Assembly: GCA_902805475.1 (NCBI GenBank)
Contig: CADCSX010000001.1
Span: forward strand, 1,736,001-1,800,000
From: Entonaema liquescens
Lineage: Eukaryota > Ascomycota > Sordariomycetes > Xylariales > Xylariaceae
Direction: 5' to 3'
Length of the DNA: 64,000 nucleotides
Each line of letters starts with the position of its first letter. Positions within the stretch are counted from its first letter, which is position 1. Below, piece after piece: positions 1 through 13,200 of this stretch. The position numbers and the translations under genes were made by a program. The notes beneath the pieces are model-generated. The model ran no database searches and was not told where the DNA came from. It saw only the letters and a program-made list of their open reading frames with translations.

Positions 1-416
1 CACGTAGGTGAACGGGCCTTTTTTACGTGGCTATGGTGGCTTTCCGTGGCTTATATCACGTGAAAAGTGGATGGGTTCTGATTTTATTAAAATTTACCTC
101 TGATTTTAACGTTACTGATTTCGCCAAATGCCACTTCAAAAGAATGGGCCATAGGACCCACATGCTATTAAACAAAATAGAGCTAGGCTATAACTAGAAT
201 AGTCTTAAATTCCCTCCGTTCAACGGTATGAAAGTGGGCCCGGAGGTACCGGTGTACTTTAGCTTCCCCACATTACATCGCGTTTGCAGAAGCTTCAACT
301 GACTTCCATTCGAAGCTTCCATTTAAAGACTTTCTTTTTCTGTCGCAAAGCTTCAATCAATTCCAAGAAAAAGTTCCATCGGCAACACAAGAACCGATGG
401 ACTTAAGACCGCCGTA
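1..416. other. Upstream region of TIM21
   Basis: No coding region is seen. The proximal 130 bases before the TIM21 start contain several AAGCTTC motifs, annotated separately. The far 5' part shows no recognisable element. Confidence 0.5.
289..354. promoter_or_regulatory. Cluster of heat-shock-element-like palindromes
   Basis: The exact palindrome GAAGCTTC occurs at 289-296 and 312-319, and a one-base variant AAAGCTTC at 347-354. GAAnnTTC is the core inverted unit bound by heat-shock factor in fungi. The cluster lies 60-130 bases upstream of the TIM21 start codon. Regulation by Hsf1 is inferred from the motif only. The same heptamer AAGCTTC also occurs at the start of the coding region (420-426), so chance recurrence cannot be excluded. 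Confidence 0.35.
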
Positions 417-1256
417 ATGAAGCTTCCAATCCGATCATTCGGCTCACCCACATTTATCCCACGATTACAACCTGCCATTGCCTGTCGCACCTACGCTACT
501 CATCATAGCCAAGGAAGCAATTCAGCCGCTTCTAAGAGGAAAGCTATAACGCCATTTAACGACAATGGGTTCGTACCTTGGAGTGAGCTTTCCGTAAGCG
601 AGAAAGCATCGCGTGCTACACAGCAAACCTTCAACTTCGGTCTCGTTGTCGTTGGTTTGGTTTTAACGGTATAGCTCCTGTCTATTGCATGACTTAATAG
701 TATGCTAAGACATTATTTACTAGGGAGGTGTTGGTTATTTCTTATATACAGATGTATTCTCGCCTGATAGTAAAACCGCCTACTTCAACCGAGCTGTCGA
801 CCGAATCAAGAAAGACCCAGAGTGTGTGCGGCTGCTTGGCGAGAGTAAAAAGATCGTAGCGTATGGTGAAGAGACTATGAATAAGTGGCGCCGTGCCCGC
901 CCAATCGCGTATGATACCTTCAGGGTGAAATTCCCCATAGTCTTGCTAACGATAACAGGTCGACCCTAAAAACAGATGCGCGAGGTAACGAACATCTAGT
1001 TATACACTTTTATGTAAGTCCAAGTTAGGAGTTGGGAGTCTCAACGAGTCCTAATATCGAATAGGTCGAAGGACCCCTGAATAAAGGGGTAGTAAACGTG
1101 CATCTAACGAAATATGCCAATCGCGACGACTTTGAATATAAGTACTTCTGGGTTGATATCAACGGTCATTCAAGGATTTACCTGGAGGATACTGATGCTA
1201 AGCCTGCGGGTGAAGGGACCAAAAACTTTAAAATGTTCGGAGTAAACTGGAGGTAG
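417..1256 (+). CDS. TIM21: Mitochondrial import inner membrane translocase subunit Tim21
   Basis: Tim21 is an inner-membrane subunit of the TIM23 presequence translocase. Its intermembrane-space domain contacts the TOM complex and links import to respiratory complexes. Four exons are read: 417-668, 724-908, 959-1013 and 1065-1256, giving 227 residues. Every junction has GT/AG borders and consistent phase. The N-terminus is basic and hydroxylated, as in a mitochondrial presequence. One membrane helix lies at about residues 72-92. It is followed by a conserved block with TAYFNRAVDRIKKDP, then YGEETMNKWRRARPIAS, and the protein ends in MFGVNW plus one Arg. These motifs and the length match the family well. 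The start is the first ATG of the open frame. The gene stands alone at the edge of the gene-poor block. Confidence 0.93.
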
Positions 1257-4200
1257 TTCTTATATTGCTTCCTTAGCTACGTTGACAGATAGTCGAAGTT
1301 ACCACAGCATCGAATGATAGGAGGTAGTCAGCCTTCCTTGCTTAGATACTCTTTAAGCCTTGCTTCTAATATCCCTGAGTCGAACCTATAAATAAACTAT
1401 GTGTATATAGTGAACCTGACTACATGTAGGTAACTACCGAATTATTCTATTAGCCCAGCAATTAGGAACACCGGTCTACGTAAATCAGGTGGTCAAAGTG
1501 GTAACTCAGACAGCATAACCCGTGGTAGTTTGTACTGTGGTTTAAATAAAGAAAGCGTTACGGTAAAGCAGTCGAGGTGCTTGACAAGCATTCATAGGTT
1601 TATCTTGGTTTGATATTATGGAATCATGTGTCACCAATTCACATTTTTCTAATAACTCTTAACACGTAAACCAAGCTCAACTATCACATAAGCATTACAA
1701 AATGCCACCATCGTATTTGATACTAGGACACATTTGAAGAACGGTTTATAATATTGAAATCATTTGAAAAGAATGCGGTATGTGTTAAGCTATACCTAAT
1801 TAACTTAGGGCTAGGTTCAAATATGGACTGGGGGTAGAAAAAGCGCATGACGTTTTCAAAGGAGAGAAAAAGGCCAGGTATCAATATAGTACTTCTATTA
1901 TCTCAAACTTCATCTTACCTATATAAGACATGTATCATGGATGGGTTATACCTTGAAGGTATATTTCACGAGACGGAATTGTAAGGTAGGGAATAAATTT
2001 TGTTGCTACTCTAAAATCCCTCACGTTAGGTACTACAGGGAGTTGCAGTTATATATATTAACGGTACTGCTTCTCTCGAATATCTTACAGTAGGTAGATA
2101 GTGTTAATATATATGCACAGTGCTCTAAATTCAGCCCATGAGCTAGGTATTGGTCTATTCTTCCTAGTGGTAGCTTGTTAGTGCGCTTACTTTGAACATG
2201 TCTAGGTAGGTAAAAAAAAAAAAAAGATTACTGCTCTTAGACTTTCCCATGCTTTCCTCCCAGTCCTCTTAGAATGGAGTATATTTACATCGCTTCTTAT
2301 TAAGAATAGGTATTAACTTGATGCATTATCAAGCATATCACAGCATTGTCCGCGCCAAGCCCCCTATAGCTGGAGATAGCGACTTTAGCTCCTTCACTCT
2401 ACCTTTTATTGGCATTGTCACGAGGGAAACTAAAAAGTGAAGAAAGAGCTTCGTTATTCCACCAGGAACTGTAACCAGGATAACCCTAAAGTCAGAGCTA
2501 TACATGCTAAAGAGCTTCATTGTTCTAAGGGGGCCTCAAGCGAGACTCCTGATAGTTGTAGCAGTTTGATAGCTATCTTCCGAACTCTTACAAAGTAATA
2601 GGTATAAATGAACACGAAGTGACTATTTCACTTGGAATAAGCTAAAATGCTATAGAAAATTCGTATTTGGGAGCCCTAGTACCTGAATATCTTTACAAAT
2701 GACTAGGTAACATTTATGTTGAATACATCGTCTAATGTTCACTCTGTCTTCTGTATTATTGAACCTAGTAAATCTATACCTAGTATAGGACCATTTATTT
2801 CGCAATTAGAAATTGTTCTAGGGTCTTTCCTCATAGAGTTTCCAACGATTTCCTCCTACGGAATAGCAAATGATCATACATTTATATTTTCCCCTCACCA
2901 AGATCATTTATGTAACTATCATATAAGGCGCAGACAAAACTCAATATAGTTAAGTAACAGTTAGAAAAATGGCTTAATTGACACCTAGGGTTTTATACAG
3001 ATCTTGAGCCTATTACTCTTCGTTAGAATTCACACTTATACCTCTGAAAACCTCAACGCGGATAAGCAAGTATGCCCATACGGTGACTAAGGGTAATATT
3101 TAAAATTGCTGCAAGATAAGCATTATGAATGTCTTCTGAGCTTCGCTAAATCGGTATCAGAAGTGTGAGCAAGACTATATAATATAGATATGATTTACTT
3201 ACGAGTGTTTTCCATTTTTAAAGCATATGGCGCTTGTTGTACATAAGAGTTGTTTATGCCTAAACAACTTCTGGTCACTAGATATAAGTCTTATAATATG
3301 TAGGAACTCCTTAACACTTTTTGTTGTTTATATGAGTTATTAAATAGATTAACTCGTGTATCTTGGTTAACAAACTAGATATTTACCCACCTAGATAGTA
3401 AGAAGGTTTTGTAAGTAGGTTGTTACTGAGATTACGTAATACATATTCTTGCTAATTGACATCTAAAGTCTTATTAATTAACCACAGTTCTTTTATCAAC
3501 TTACACTATTTTCGTATACTTGTGCTAAAATATCCTGTATAAAAACTCTCAGTGTAGTTATTTTATTTGAAACCATTTCAAGCATTAACTATTAATTATC
3601 ACCTTAGTTAATTATACCCAATTCACTCTTAGTTTATACAACTTTGTCTGGTATACAATGACTTGGCCACCTAATTTAACGGCCAGGGGGCTACTTGTGT
3701 TGCCGTTCGACCTGAAAAATGGTACGCTTATGACAATTACCTCAATAATCCAGTTCTCGAGATTCGTGATATCTCGTGTCTATCTTAATGACGTAGAAAG
3801 ACATTGACAATGATCTGCAATGGCTAAAGCAGATGTTCCCTAATTAGGTTAGGTTTCTGGATTGCAAGACATCGTCTCACAAGAGATAGAAATCAATCCA
3901 CCTAAAACGCTAACGGAGAAAAGTCCGGGGTTGCTTGTGATACGTATAACTATCTTATTCTTCGGCAAACCGTGTAGGGTTAGGACTATTTCCTGGAACA
4001 AGTACGCAAGATATTAAGTCAACATATCAATAGGGCTACATTGTATCCAAGCGTCACATAGTAAAATGAAATTAATTTATATACAAACATACGTTCGCAT
4101 GTTTGTTGATATTTATTCATGTGATGTCTCAGCATTTACCTAGGCCTAGGTGAATGCCTGAATACGGCTAAGACACATTGTTCGAATCCAAATAATGTAC

Positions 4201-7200
4201 AGATACAGGCAAGAAAGTAACGAAAATAATCACAGAAGTATACAAATTGGTACTGTTAGGTTTCAAGGTAACCCTTATCGCAAAATTATTTCTTAGTTTC
4301 TTTCTATGCGAGACTTACATAAATTTCCAAGTGTGCCTCTAAACTTGAAAAGGAAGTCTGTACCTAACGGGATATCAGCTGGGGCACTCTATATGCTGGA
4401 CCGGAACCGAGCCTGAGGGTCTGGGTCGAAAGCTAATGCATGTTCAAAGCCCAGAAGTTAAACATACATAATTTGGGCTTTTACAACTAGTGTGCTTCGT
4501 TAGGCTAGGTATCGCTTGGTGGGGTGACGACAAGTCGGGATCACCCCCGGACCTAGAGAGCTTGCCAAGGGGTACAAAGTCTAGGGGCGAGATACATTTT
4601 GCGGTCCTCAGCGCACTCATTCATGGGATCTATTTATGAAAGCAGGGACTAGGCCCAAGTAGTTAGCGGGAAATGGTGTAGAGGATCTCCTCAGGTCAAC
4701 ATTAACCGCATTCTCGGCCTTTGCTCGACGCCTCATACTTCACTAACGAAGCCCAGGGTCCGATTCTACCTTAGGAGGAAACAGGCATGTTGTCATTAAA
4801 ACAGATAGGCTATGTATACATATGCCACTAACAGATAACTCGTGTATGACGGAGAACCCGGAACTCTTCCAAACTTCAGGTAGCACAACGATTTCGTTTT
4901 GTTTCGTCATGCCCGATGGTGTCGTGATACTCGAACTGGTCCCTGCCGGGCCTCTTAGGCTTCCCCCTTTACGAATTCCAGTAATGCGGTAGGACTTCGA
5001 TGCGTTTCAAACCGTTTCAATCGTGGTGCCTTATCGGTCCTTCCAGGTAGTTGGACTAGACGAATAGTTCACCGGCAGAAATGTATGTTTCGGTGCCCAA
5101 CGACTACTTACTAGGACCTCGCCTGCCCCTTGCTCGGCCGTAAGCTATGAACAAACTTAGCAACTATCTAAGCTGAGAAGATCCGAACAACTAAGCCGCG
5201 ACAGATCATCTCGATCTAGGCCACCATAGGCCTCTCTGGGAGACACAGGACTGCTAAATGCCGTCAACTATACAGGGTTTACGTGGCCTAGAACGTGTAG
5301 TTGCAATCAAATCGTTTTCCCGAATCATTATCTTATTTCACCTAATTCGGCCACTACCCGACTTACCGGTTGGCCGACGGTAATCAAATGACTATGCGGC
5401 TAGGAAATCATGTCATGATCAGCATGTGGACATGGAACCCCAGGGCTATGCTAAATTAGATACGGGATAGTTATGACCCGAAGGAAGAGCGCTCATCCGA
5501 ATGTGATTTCATCGACTTGATTGGCTATACATTGGCCAGAGAAGAGTACGCGCCGGTAGTTGAAGCATGTTTAGGCGCGTTCATAGCAAGCTTTCACTGG
5601 ACCCAGCTGGAAATCGTTAACGAAGTCTGACACCTCCACCTTTGAAGAAGTCTCTTAGACAAACCATTGGGGAAACCCTAGACTTAGAATATGTCATCGA
5701 GAGTACTAAGTTGTTTACTTCATAGCTAAGGTGTGGTTAAAGATAGATCCTTGCACATGGTAACGACACACTGGCTGAAGATAGACGAATACGCTAATTC
5801 ATCGAAACTCTGGCATGCCACTTTGAGAAAGTTAATTACATTAGTGATTCTATACATACTATGTTCCTCGTATTTGGAAGTAACTAGATTTTAATTTCAC
5901 GCTGTAGTTTGGAGAGTACATTACTAGAACGTTAAGGAGTTGACTGTCTAGGTATTGTAAAGCTCGAAGGTATTCAGGGGCTAGGCAAATTGGCATATGC
6001 AAAAGTACAGAAAATCGACCAAGGAAACATATTTGCTTCTCACTGGTCAAATGGATTGGGATGGATTTCCCCAATTCCAGCTTTTATCATGATTTTGCTC
6101 CTAGAAGTAGCAAATGTTTGTAAAAGTTGGGCAAAGACTTAGAACACGCAACGATAGATAGAATTGAATATATGAGGTTGCATAAGGGAGGGACTAAGAC
6201 ACCACAACGCAACCTAGGGTTTCTTAAAACTACTCTAAGTACCTAAAATACTCATAAATTCTTACTGATGATATGAATTGAATCTAGGGACTGGGCTGAA
6301 TTAATCTAAATAATTATAATAGTGTTATTAATCAAACTGCCTGTCTTTGCATCTTTTAGGCTCAGTCAGAATGGTTGGGTCTCCGGACTCTAAGCTAGGC
6401 TATGATGTAGAAGGAGCTTGTTTAGGTCTTTCTCCATGGACTTACTACCACGCAATACGAAGTCCTGTAGAGCTTTCTTTCTGTAACATAGTTCTAGTAA
6501 TTAGGTAGTTATCATTGAGCTAGTTGCGCGGAAGTGACACTTGAGTATAGGGATCTAGAACAACGCCTCCAACCAGGGTGAGGACCGTAAGATACAAGTT
6601 CATAATACGACCTTCATAGTATAAGAACAAAAGAACTCATTCTGTTCCCAGGTATGCGTCAGAACCAAAGTACCATCAGTATGAATATTTTAATAAGTAA
6701 ATTGTATGTCTACTGTTACCTAGTTTAACCTATTGAGGATATCCGGCATTTCAACTCATACCTTAGGTACCTAGGGGGTAGAGAAGGGTGTAGAAAGAGA
6801 GAGCATCCGAGTGTGTACCTTATTACGAACCTGATTACGCATGATTCTAAGACATAAACGTGTATAATGACGCCCGTAAGACTAGCCTATGTAGAACGAA
6901 GCGTATCTTCATGCCGACCAATCCATATCCCACCGCTGTCCCCTGGATGATGAAATTGTCAGCGCCCGAAGGGTCTAAAGATCTATCTACCCGGTGAAAG
7001 TATCCTTACACTAAGACAATGCGGCACACAGGTATTACGCATAGGGAGATCGGAGGACCAAGATTGAGCCGGTGTATCCCTTGATATACCTAACTACCTA
7101 GGGAAGAGAAAAACCGCCCCCTGGAGCGTGGTGAGATAGATCAAATTCTAATGATAATGAGGAGGATCCGATGAACTCGATGCGACAAACAACGCGGTAG

Positions 7201-10200
7201 TATAGTTAGAATAGCGTACCCCTATTACTGGGTAGAATATGAACTTCGGACAAATAACCTATCGGGTCCAGCAATTAGGGCCCTTCTACTACTTAAGATG
7301 AAGCAAGATTCAACTTATTACATTTCTGTACCCTAAAAAATATCATTTACAATGAAAGAGCGACCATACTAAGGGGTAAAGGGTGATACTGAATCTACCT
7401 TTTTAGACAGGAAACTCGTGATATATAATAATTTATTGTTAGATGTATATGAGATACGGTAGATGTATGTGCGTTAAGAAAGTTATAATTGCTAATGACA
7501 CTCGAAATAAACAGAGGTTATTTTCTATATAACTGAGGTCCTCATGTTAGAATGCCCTTTGAGGGGGTTTGAAGTTGCTTGACGTGCAACACGATCTAAG
7601 TCCTACAACTGAACCCTTTGGAATTATCAACCTTGTGCAGTAACTATAAGATTTGGCTGGGGCACTATACTAGAGGATATTACGTTGAGAGTACAGTTTA
7701 CTACGCAGAAACTAGAGATCACATTGCCGGTAATTATGAACATTAGAATTAAAATCTTCGTGTTAAAATTTCTGGTTGCACTACGGGTGTTACGACGACG
7801 AGGTGAGTGCTCTTTTGTTATTGATAGAAAATAGGGGGCTGGATAATGAATGTGAATAACGACCCTTTTTCTGATAGACTCGGAGTCTGCTCCGTGATCT
7901 TATGAAGAATATGTATAGAAATATCCCATATAGCATAGCCTCTTATTTACCGTATAAGCTACGTATACACGCTGCCTTAGGTATTTGTCCGTACGTCTTG
8001 TTTCCATATCTAAAATTAGGGAGGGTATTATGAAGCCTACCCTCCTGCAGACTTACCTAATACCGCCTTGTGCTTGTTTAGGGCGTCGACCTGATAATAT
8101 GCATCGGGGTATATCTATGATGCTGCAATATGATATATGGACGGTAGGTATATGGAAGAAATACGAATGGGCTTCTGGAACCGCATAGTGGATAACTCGT
8201 CTTCCGAAATTTCTGTGATCAGTCCACTTCGTTCCGCGGTCTAGGGGAGATTTCCGAACGACTGCACCATCTTAATACTCGGAGGCAGGCTAGGATCCAT
8301 GGTTCGATGTTGTCTTGTATATCAAAGAAAGATTGCTAAATGCTCGAGTCGATCGACGGATGGTATAGGGTCTGGCAACCAATACGCAGATCCGACTCTA
8401 GGGTTGGAATGCATACCGGGGCAGGCTTCGACGGGCATCCTGCGGGAAAGCGGCATTAAAGGTATGGTTAGCGTGCATCGCGCGGAAGTGATCCTAATTA
8501 ACGTGGATGGTATCTAGGCGCTTCCGATAGTTCCCGTCGACATGAGTCTCTCATAGCTAACTTCGCTCGAACGGGCGACCGGCGATTTGTCTCGATGCGT
8601 AGGCTGACCTGTTAGGGAAATATTACTGCTGGAGACCAAAGAAGGAAAGTAGTCGATTACCGATATCCGCGTCTAGCTGTTTGAGCCACCGCTACTCTCT
8701 TTTGACAAGCTCATCGCCGAGCTCTGGGTAGGGGGTCGATGTTACGGCCCTAAGGATACGTATTGGTGTATTGAAACCCTATAATAAATGAAACCTAGAA
8801 CTGTGATCTGAAATATGAGGAGGATCTAGAGAATCTGGTGATTCCAAAAGTAATAAAAAGAGCAAGGAAATAGCTTACATACCAGCAAGTAGGCAGTACT
8901 AGTTGGTCTCTTAAAACCACACGAGGCTCTCTATCGGATAACGGTATGACGGTAGTAACTGGGAACTCCGTTGCATGCAATCCTTACGTGATTTCATGCC
9001 GAAGTGGGACGCAATGTGATATCTTTCTAATAGGGTGTTCCCGCATTCTATGGCAGATGTTGCACAGTGGCTAATAAAGCTAACCAACTAGGCTTACGAT
9101 GACGAAAAATATGAAATATGCGGCTTCATGAAATATGCCGTTCATCTAGCCACTTTCATTTTAATATATTCTCTTAGTAAAACTAGTATTAATTCCAAAA
9201 AAACATTCGGTTTGAGGTCTTTGAAGTCTCGGAAAGCTATCAGTGATCGTAAGGTATCTCTACAGTGTAGTAAAACCGGTGACCTGGGACCGGTGGAGGA
9301 TAACACTGGAGCCTTGCAGGCGGTGAGGAGTCTATATCCCTTGATATTGGGTATTTCCCCTCCCAAAATCTCGCTCAAGAGATGAATACAGTGTGCCCAC
9401 TCATATGTGTATGAGCTAGAACCGTCCCATGGCGACGCTACAGGCACCTACTAATCTATACCATGACAAAACAGGCTGTATCTCCGAAGGTTCCTGTCAT
9501 AACCATCGATCATCCATATCCAGATATTCGAATACTAGGAGACGTGTCGGTATATTCATGCACATGGGGGCGGGTAGTTCAGTCAGCAAGCCTATACTTT
9601 ATGATACATGTAGTTTTCTGAGAAATGTACTTTCGAAAATAGTCTAAATTAATTAAACGAAAAGCTTCCAGCCGTAAGCCGTAAGAATCCCTCGGCAGAA
9701 GACTTTAATTTGTAGTAGGCTATCGAAGGTAGATCTAAGGGACGGTGGTCTAATAAGAGGTTTCATTGGGTCTAGACGACTACTTGTTGTCATCCGTCGG
9801 CGGCCGCCTTACGCAAGCGAAGAGTCTATTCGCTAGAAAGACGGCAACTAGCTGACCCCGTGCAAATAAGAGATGAGATAGAACTTTCCGGTCCGAATGC
9901 CCCTGGTGTACTCTTTATAGCAGTGGATATGTCATCGTTGAAGATCGAGCAGAGCCTCACGATGTTATGTTGAAACCCGGAATCTTGAAACATGGGCCTT
10001 TGTTATGACATATAGATTCGCTAATACGGGTTGGGCTAAAAGAAATGGACCAGCAACGATAGGAGGAATCTCGTGCCACGTTACAAGGACTAAGATGCAT
10101 CCTTCTAAATATTCAGTCTGCATTTGTGCTTGCCCAAGGATTTATCGGCGTATTTCTGATCCATGGCAAAATGCGTCAGTTTGACCTCTCCAGAGGCTAG

Positions 10201-13200
10201 TCTGCAAGCCAGCCACGTATACGCGCGCCATGTGCTCCAGGCATGATCCCCTTCGTAGGACAACGCTAGGATAAATATACCAACTCTTACTTCAACTCTT
10301 TTGGAATCATATCGACAACCTGCCTCTTTAAAGGCCTGCAATGACCACGGCAGAATCTAGCAATGTGGGAGATGGTTGGATCAGGGGTAGGAAAGGTATG
10401 TTTGACAAGTTATTCCATAGCAGCGGCCCCCAATTTGGAAATGGGAAGCGAACAAATATGGATATCCAAGCTCGAAATGTACGCTAGTGTTGACGCACAT
10501 AGAGGGTTTGAGCAACGTAAAAGAAGGAGGAAGAAGCTAAAACTTTGCTTCACATTCAATGTGAAGCGTTCGCGGGTAAGATGGCCGGCAGATAAAAAGG
10601 GGGGACGCGAAATTTCGAGTGTATAGTCTGTCGATCGATTCGATAGAGCACCAAGCGGAATTATCCCGTTTCTCTGTAGCTCCGAGGTACGCGAAAACAA
10701 GAAGCGAGATGACCATGCTAGAACGCGTAGTTGTTGAGATATACGAACAGCTAACTTACCAGTGGAGTGAGGAGATAGCTTTTGTCAATATCCTTGTTGT
10801 CGATCAAGACCCAACTAAGCGCCAACCCGCTGACAGTTCGCCAGCGAGTGGCACAACACCAAGCTCTTGTAATACCATTGGTCTAATAGTCTAATTTGCT
10901 AAGTATTAAGACGCCCGGCTATACTTGAGTGGGTAGGTAAGTGGAGGAAAAGGCTTCGGGTAAGGCCCTCCTTGTACAACAACGACTCGCATGCAAGACA
11001 CGCCACCCTCATCGAGTAGCCTCGGTCAAGTTCTTGGTCTATGTTCCTTGTTCCTTGGCCCTGCCACAATGGTTGGATGGATGAGTTGGACTGTATCAAA
11101 TGATGTCGAAATGTGACAGGGCTTAATGCTACTGTTGCTATAAGCTTCTGTTGACATTTGACCCTCCATCGTCGAAGGCTAGGGCACGATGGCTTGAGCC
11201 CTGCTGTCGTGTAGCGAATACAATTATGAAGATTTAATATCTATACTAACTTACTATTGGGCTCGCAGGAAATCCTAGAATTACTTGCCATAGTCTATCC
11301 CGGGTCCTGGATGCCGAAGCCTCACACGAATTATTAATGCTTCGGTCATGGTGGGCTTCCTTGCGAGAGCACGGAGGGCGCTGCGCTCTCGGACCGCGAC
11401 GACAGAGCAATAAAACGTGTAAAGGAACCTAAACTGCGACCAACACAGGCCATTAGAGCAATTTGATAAGAGTATGAATGTAACGGTGGGTGGCTGCATG
11501 AGGAGCGCATGTCAAGCCACCCCTTTTCGAAATTTCTTGCAGAGAGTCCCAGAGATACTTCGGTCCAATCTAACGCTTTGGCCTCGATGCGGTATAGTTT
11601 GAGTGTCTAAATGTCTCATGTACCGACTAGCTCCAAATTGATGTTGACTGAGGAAATACTAGGGTTGAAGCCCGACTGAAATGACTGAAATCGACCGTTG
11701 CGATTAGGCTAGCAAAAGGCTAGGACCTGTTCGGTAAACATGTCAACAAACAATGTTAATATCACGTCATATTCTAATATAATTAATTTGTCTGTTAGCA
11801 TTATGTCTCGCATATATGTAGTGTATACCTATCTTGTTACTCGTAGTAGCTAGCCGATGAGAGCTTGGTGGTAGATACAGGACGGGGGGGCGTGTTTTAT
11901 GTTAGTCAGTTACGGATATATAAAAGATAACAGCTAAAAGCTTCCGGCAATGAAGAGACGGCGGATATAAGTCTCACAAAGTACCTATACTTGCGCGAGT
12001 TACGCACCTTTTAGAACGAATTGAAGAACGAGCAGGTTTCGTCTTAGTGAACGAGCGGCGGCGACCGTTCTTGTAGGGTCTTTAGTATCCAATATCCGTA
12101 CATGTAGAAGCCAAGAAGGGATAACAGGTTATGGACTCAAAATAAAGAAATATGAGTGCCAATTATATCTCACTAATCAAGTTACCTACCTCCGGCTTCA
12201 AAGATAGACTTCACACAGTGTCCGTAGGTAGCTCTTTTCAGATATATTCCGGCCGGGTATCCGTATATATTTGGTTGATATCTTTAACATCGGAAATGGG
12301 AAGATTCCGAACTATCTCATGCTTATGGTTATGTAGGAACGGCAACAGGAGCCTTCCTTGCAAGACGTCATGGACCCAGGGTTGTTGAAACATACCACGA
12401 TCCGGTGAGGAAAAGTGTGATGGGGAATCCTCACCTATTTTATTCGCGTAAACATGCATAGTAATGGAAAACAGGAAAAGAAGGCAATGTCAACATGGCC
12501 TAAGATTTTCATATGAGGCTGATCGACAGTTAGATACGCACTTAAGCATTTATTCGAAAGCTTGATCCACAGCTTTGGTCTTGGACAAGTTAGATTAGGA
12601 GTCGGCTACTCAGGTACAGGAACAAGTAGCTGCGAGATAAAAGTATCCCCCTTATTTTCCTATCTTTATATTTATATCTATCAAGTTATTAAGTCGAATA
12701 GAACCCCCCTTACCTTTCAATCTCCTAATGTTTCGACCAAAATAGATTTGCTAACAAGAAGACAAACAAGCAAAAACTCAAATCAGGTTAGGTAGGTACT
12801 GTAGTATGACGAATGTCATGATATGTTGAACAATGAAGTGGTAATACTTTACACCGTACATATATGCTGGTTTGGTAAGTTAGGTAGTATTGATATACAG
12901 CTAGGTCATGTACCTGTATATATATGTAAGTATATTGGACGTGGTCAAAGTCGGTACATACAGATTCGAAGGTAGTATGTGCACAACAGTATCTTGGTAC
13001 GTATTGCCCGAACTGGACGTACTAATACATGCTATGCACCTCTTTAGGTTGAGTGGATATTATCTTGCACTCTTACCGGACGTGAGGCCCTGGTATGACA
13101 AGGATAACAATTGGCCATCTCGGCTATGATTGGAGGATCGGCCAATTCTCATAACAAGTATCTTTTATTCTGTCAGATATTTTTGCTACAAATTACTAGG

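Noticed and set aside
4440..4570. Stretch with AAGTTAA, TTGGGC and TGGTGGGGTGAC resembling 5S rRNA internal promoter boxes
   Set aside because: The spacing is too long and the flanks do not pair as 5S helices, so the likeness is probably chance or a very old remnant.
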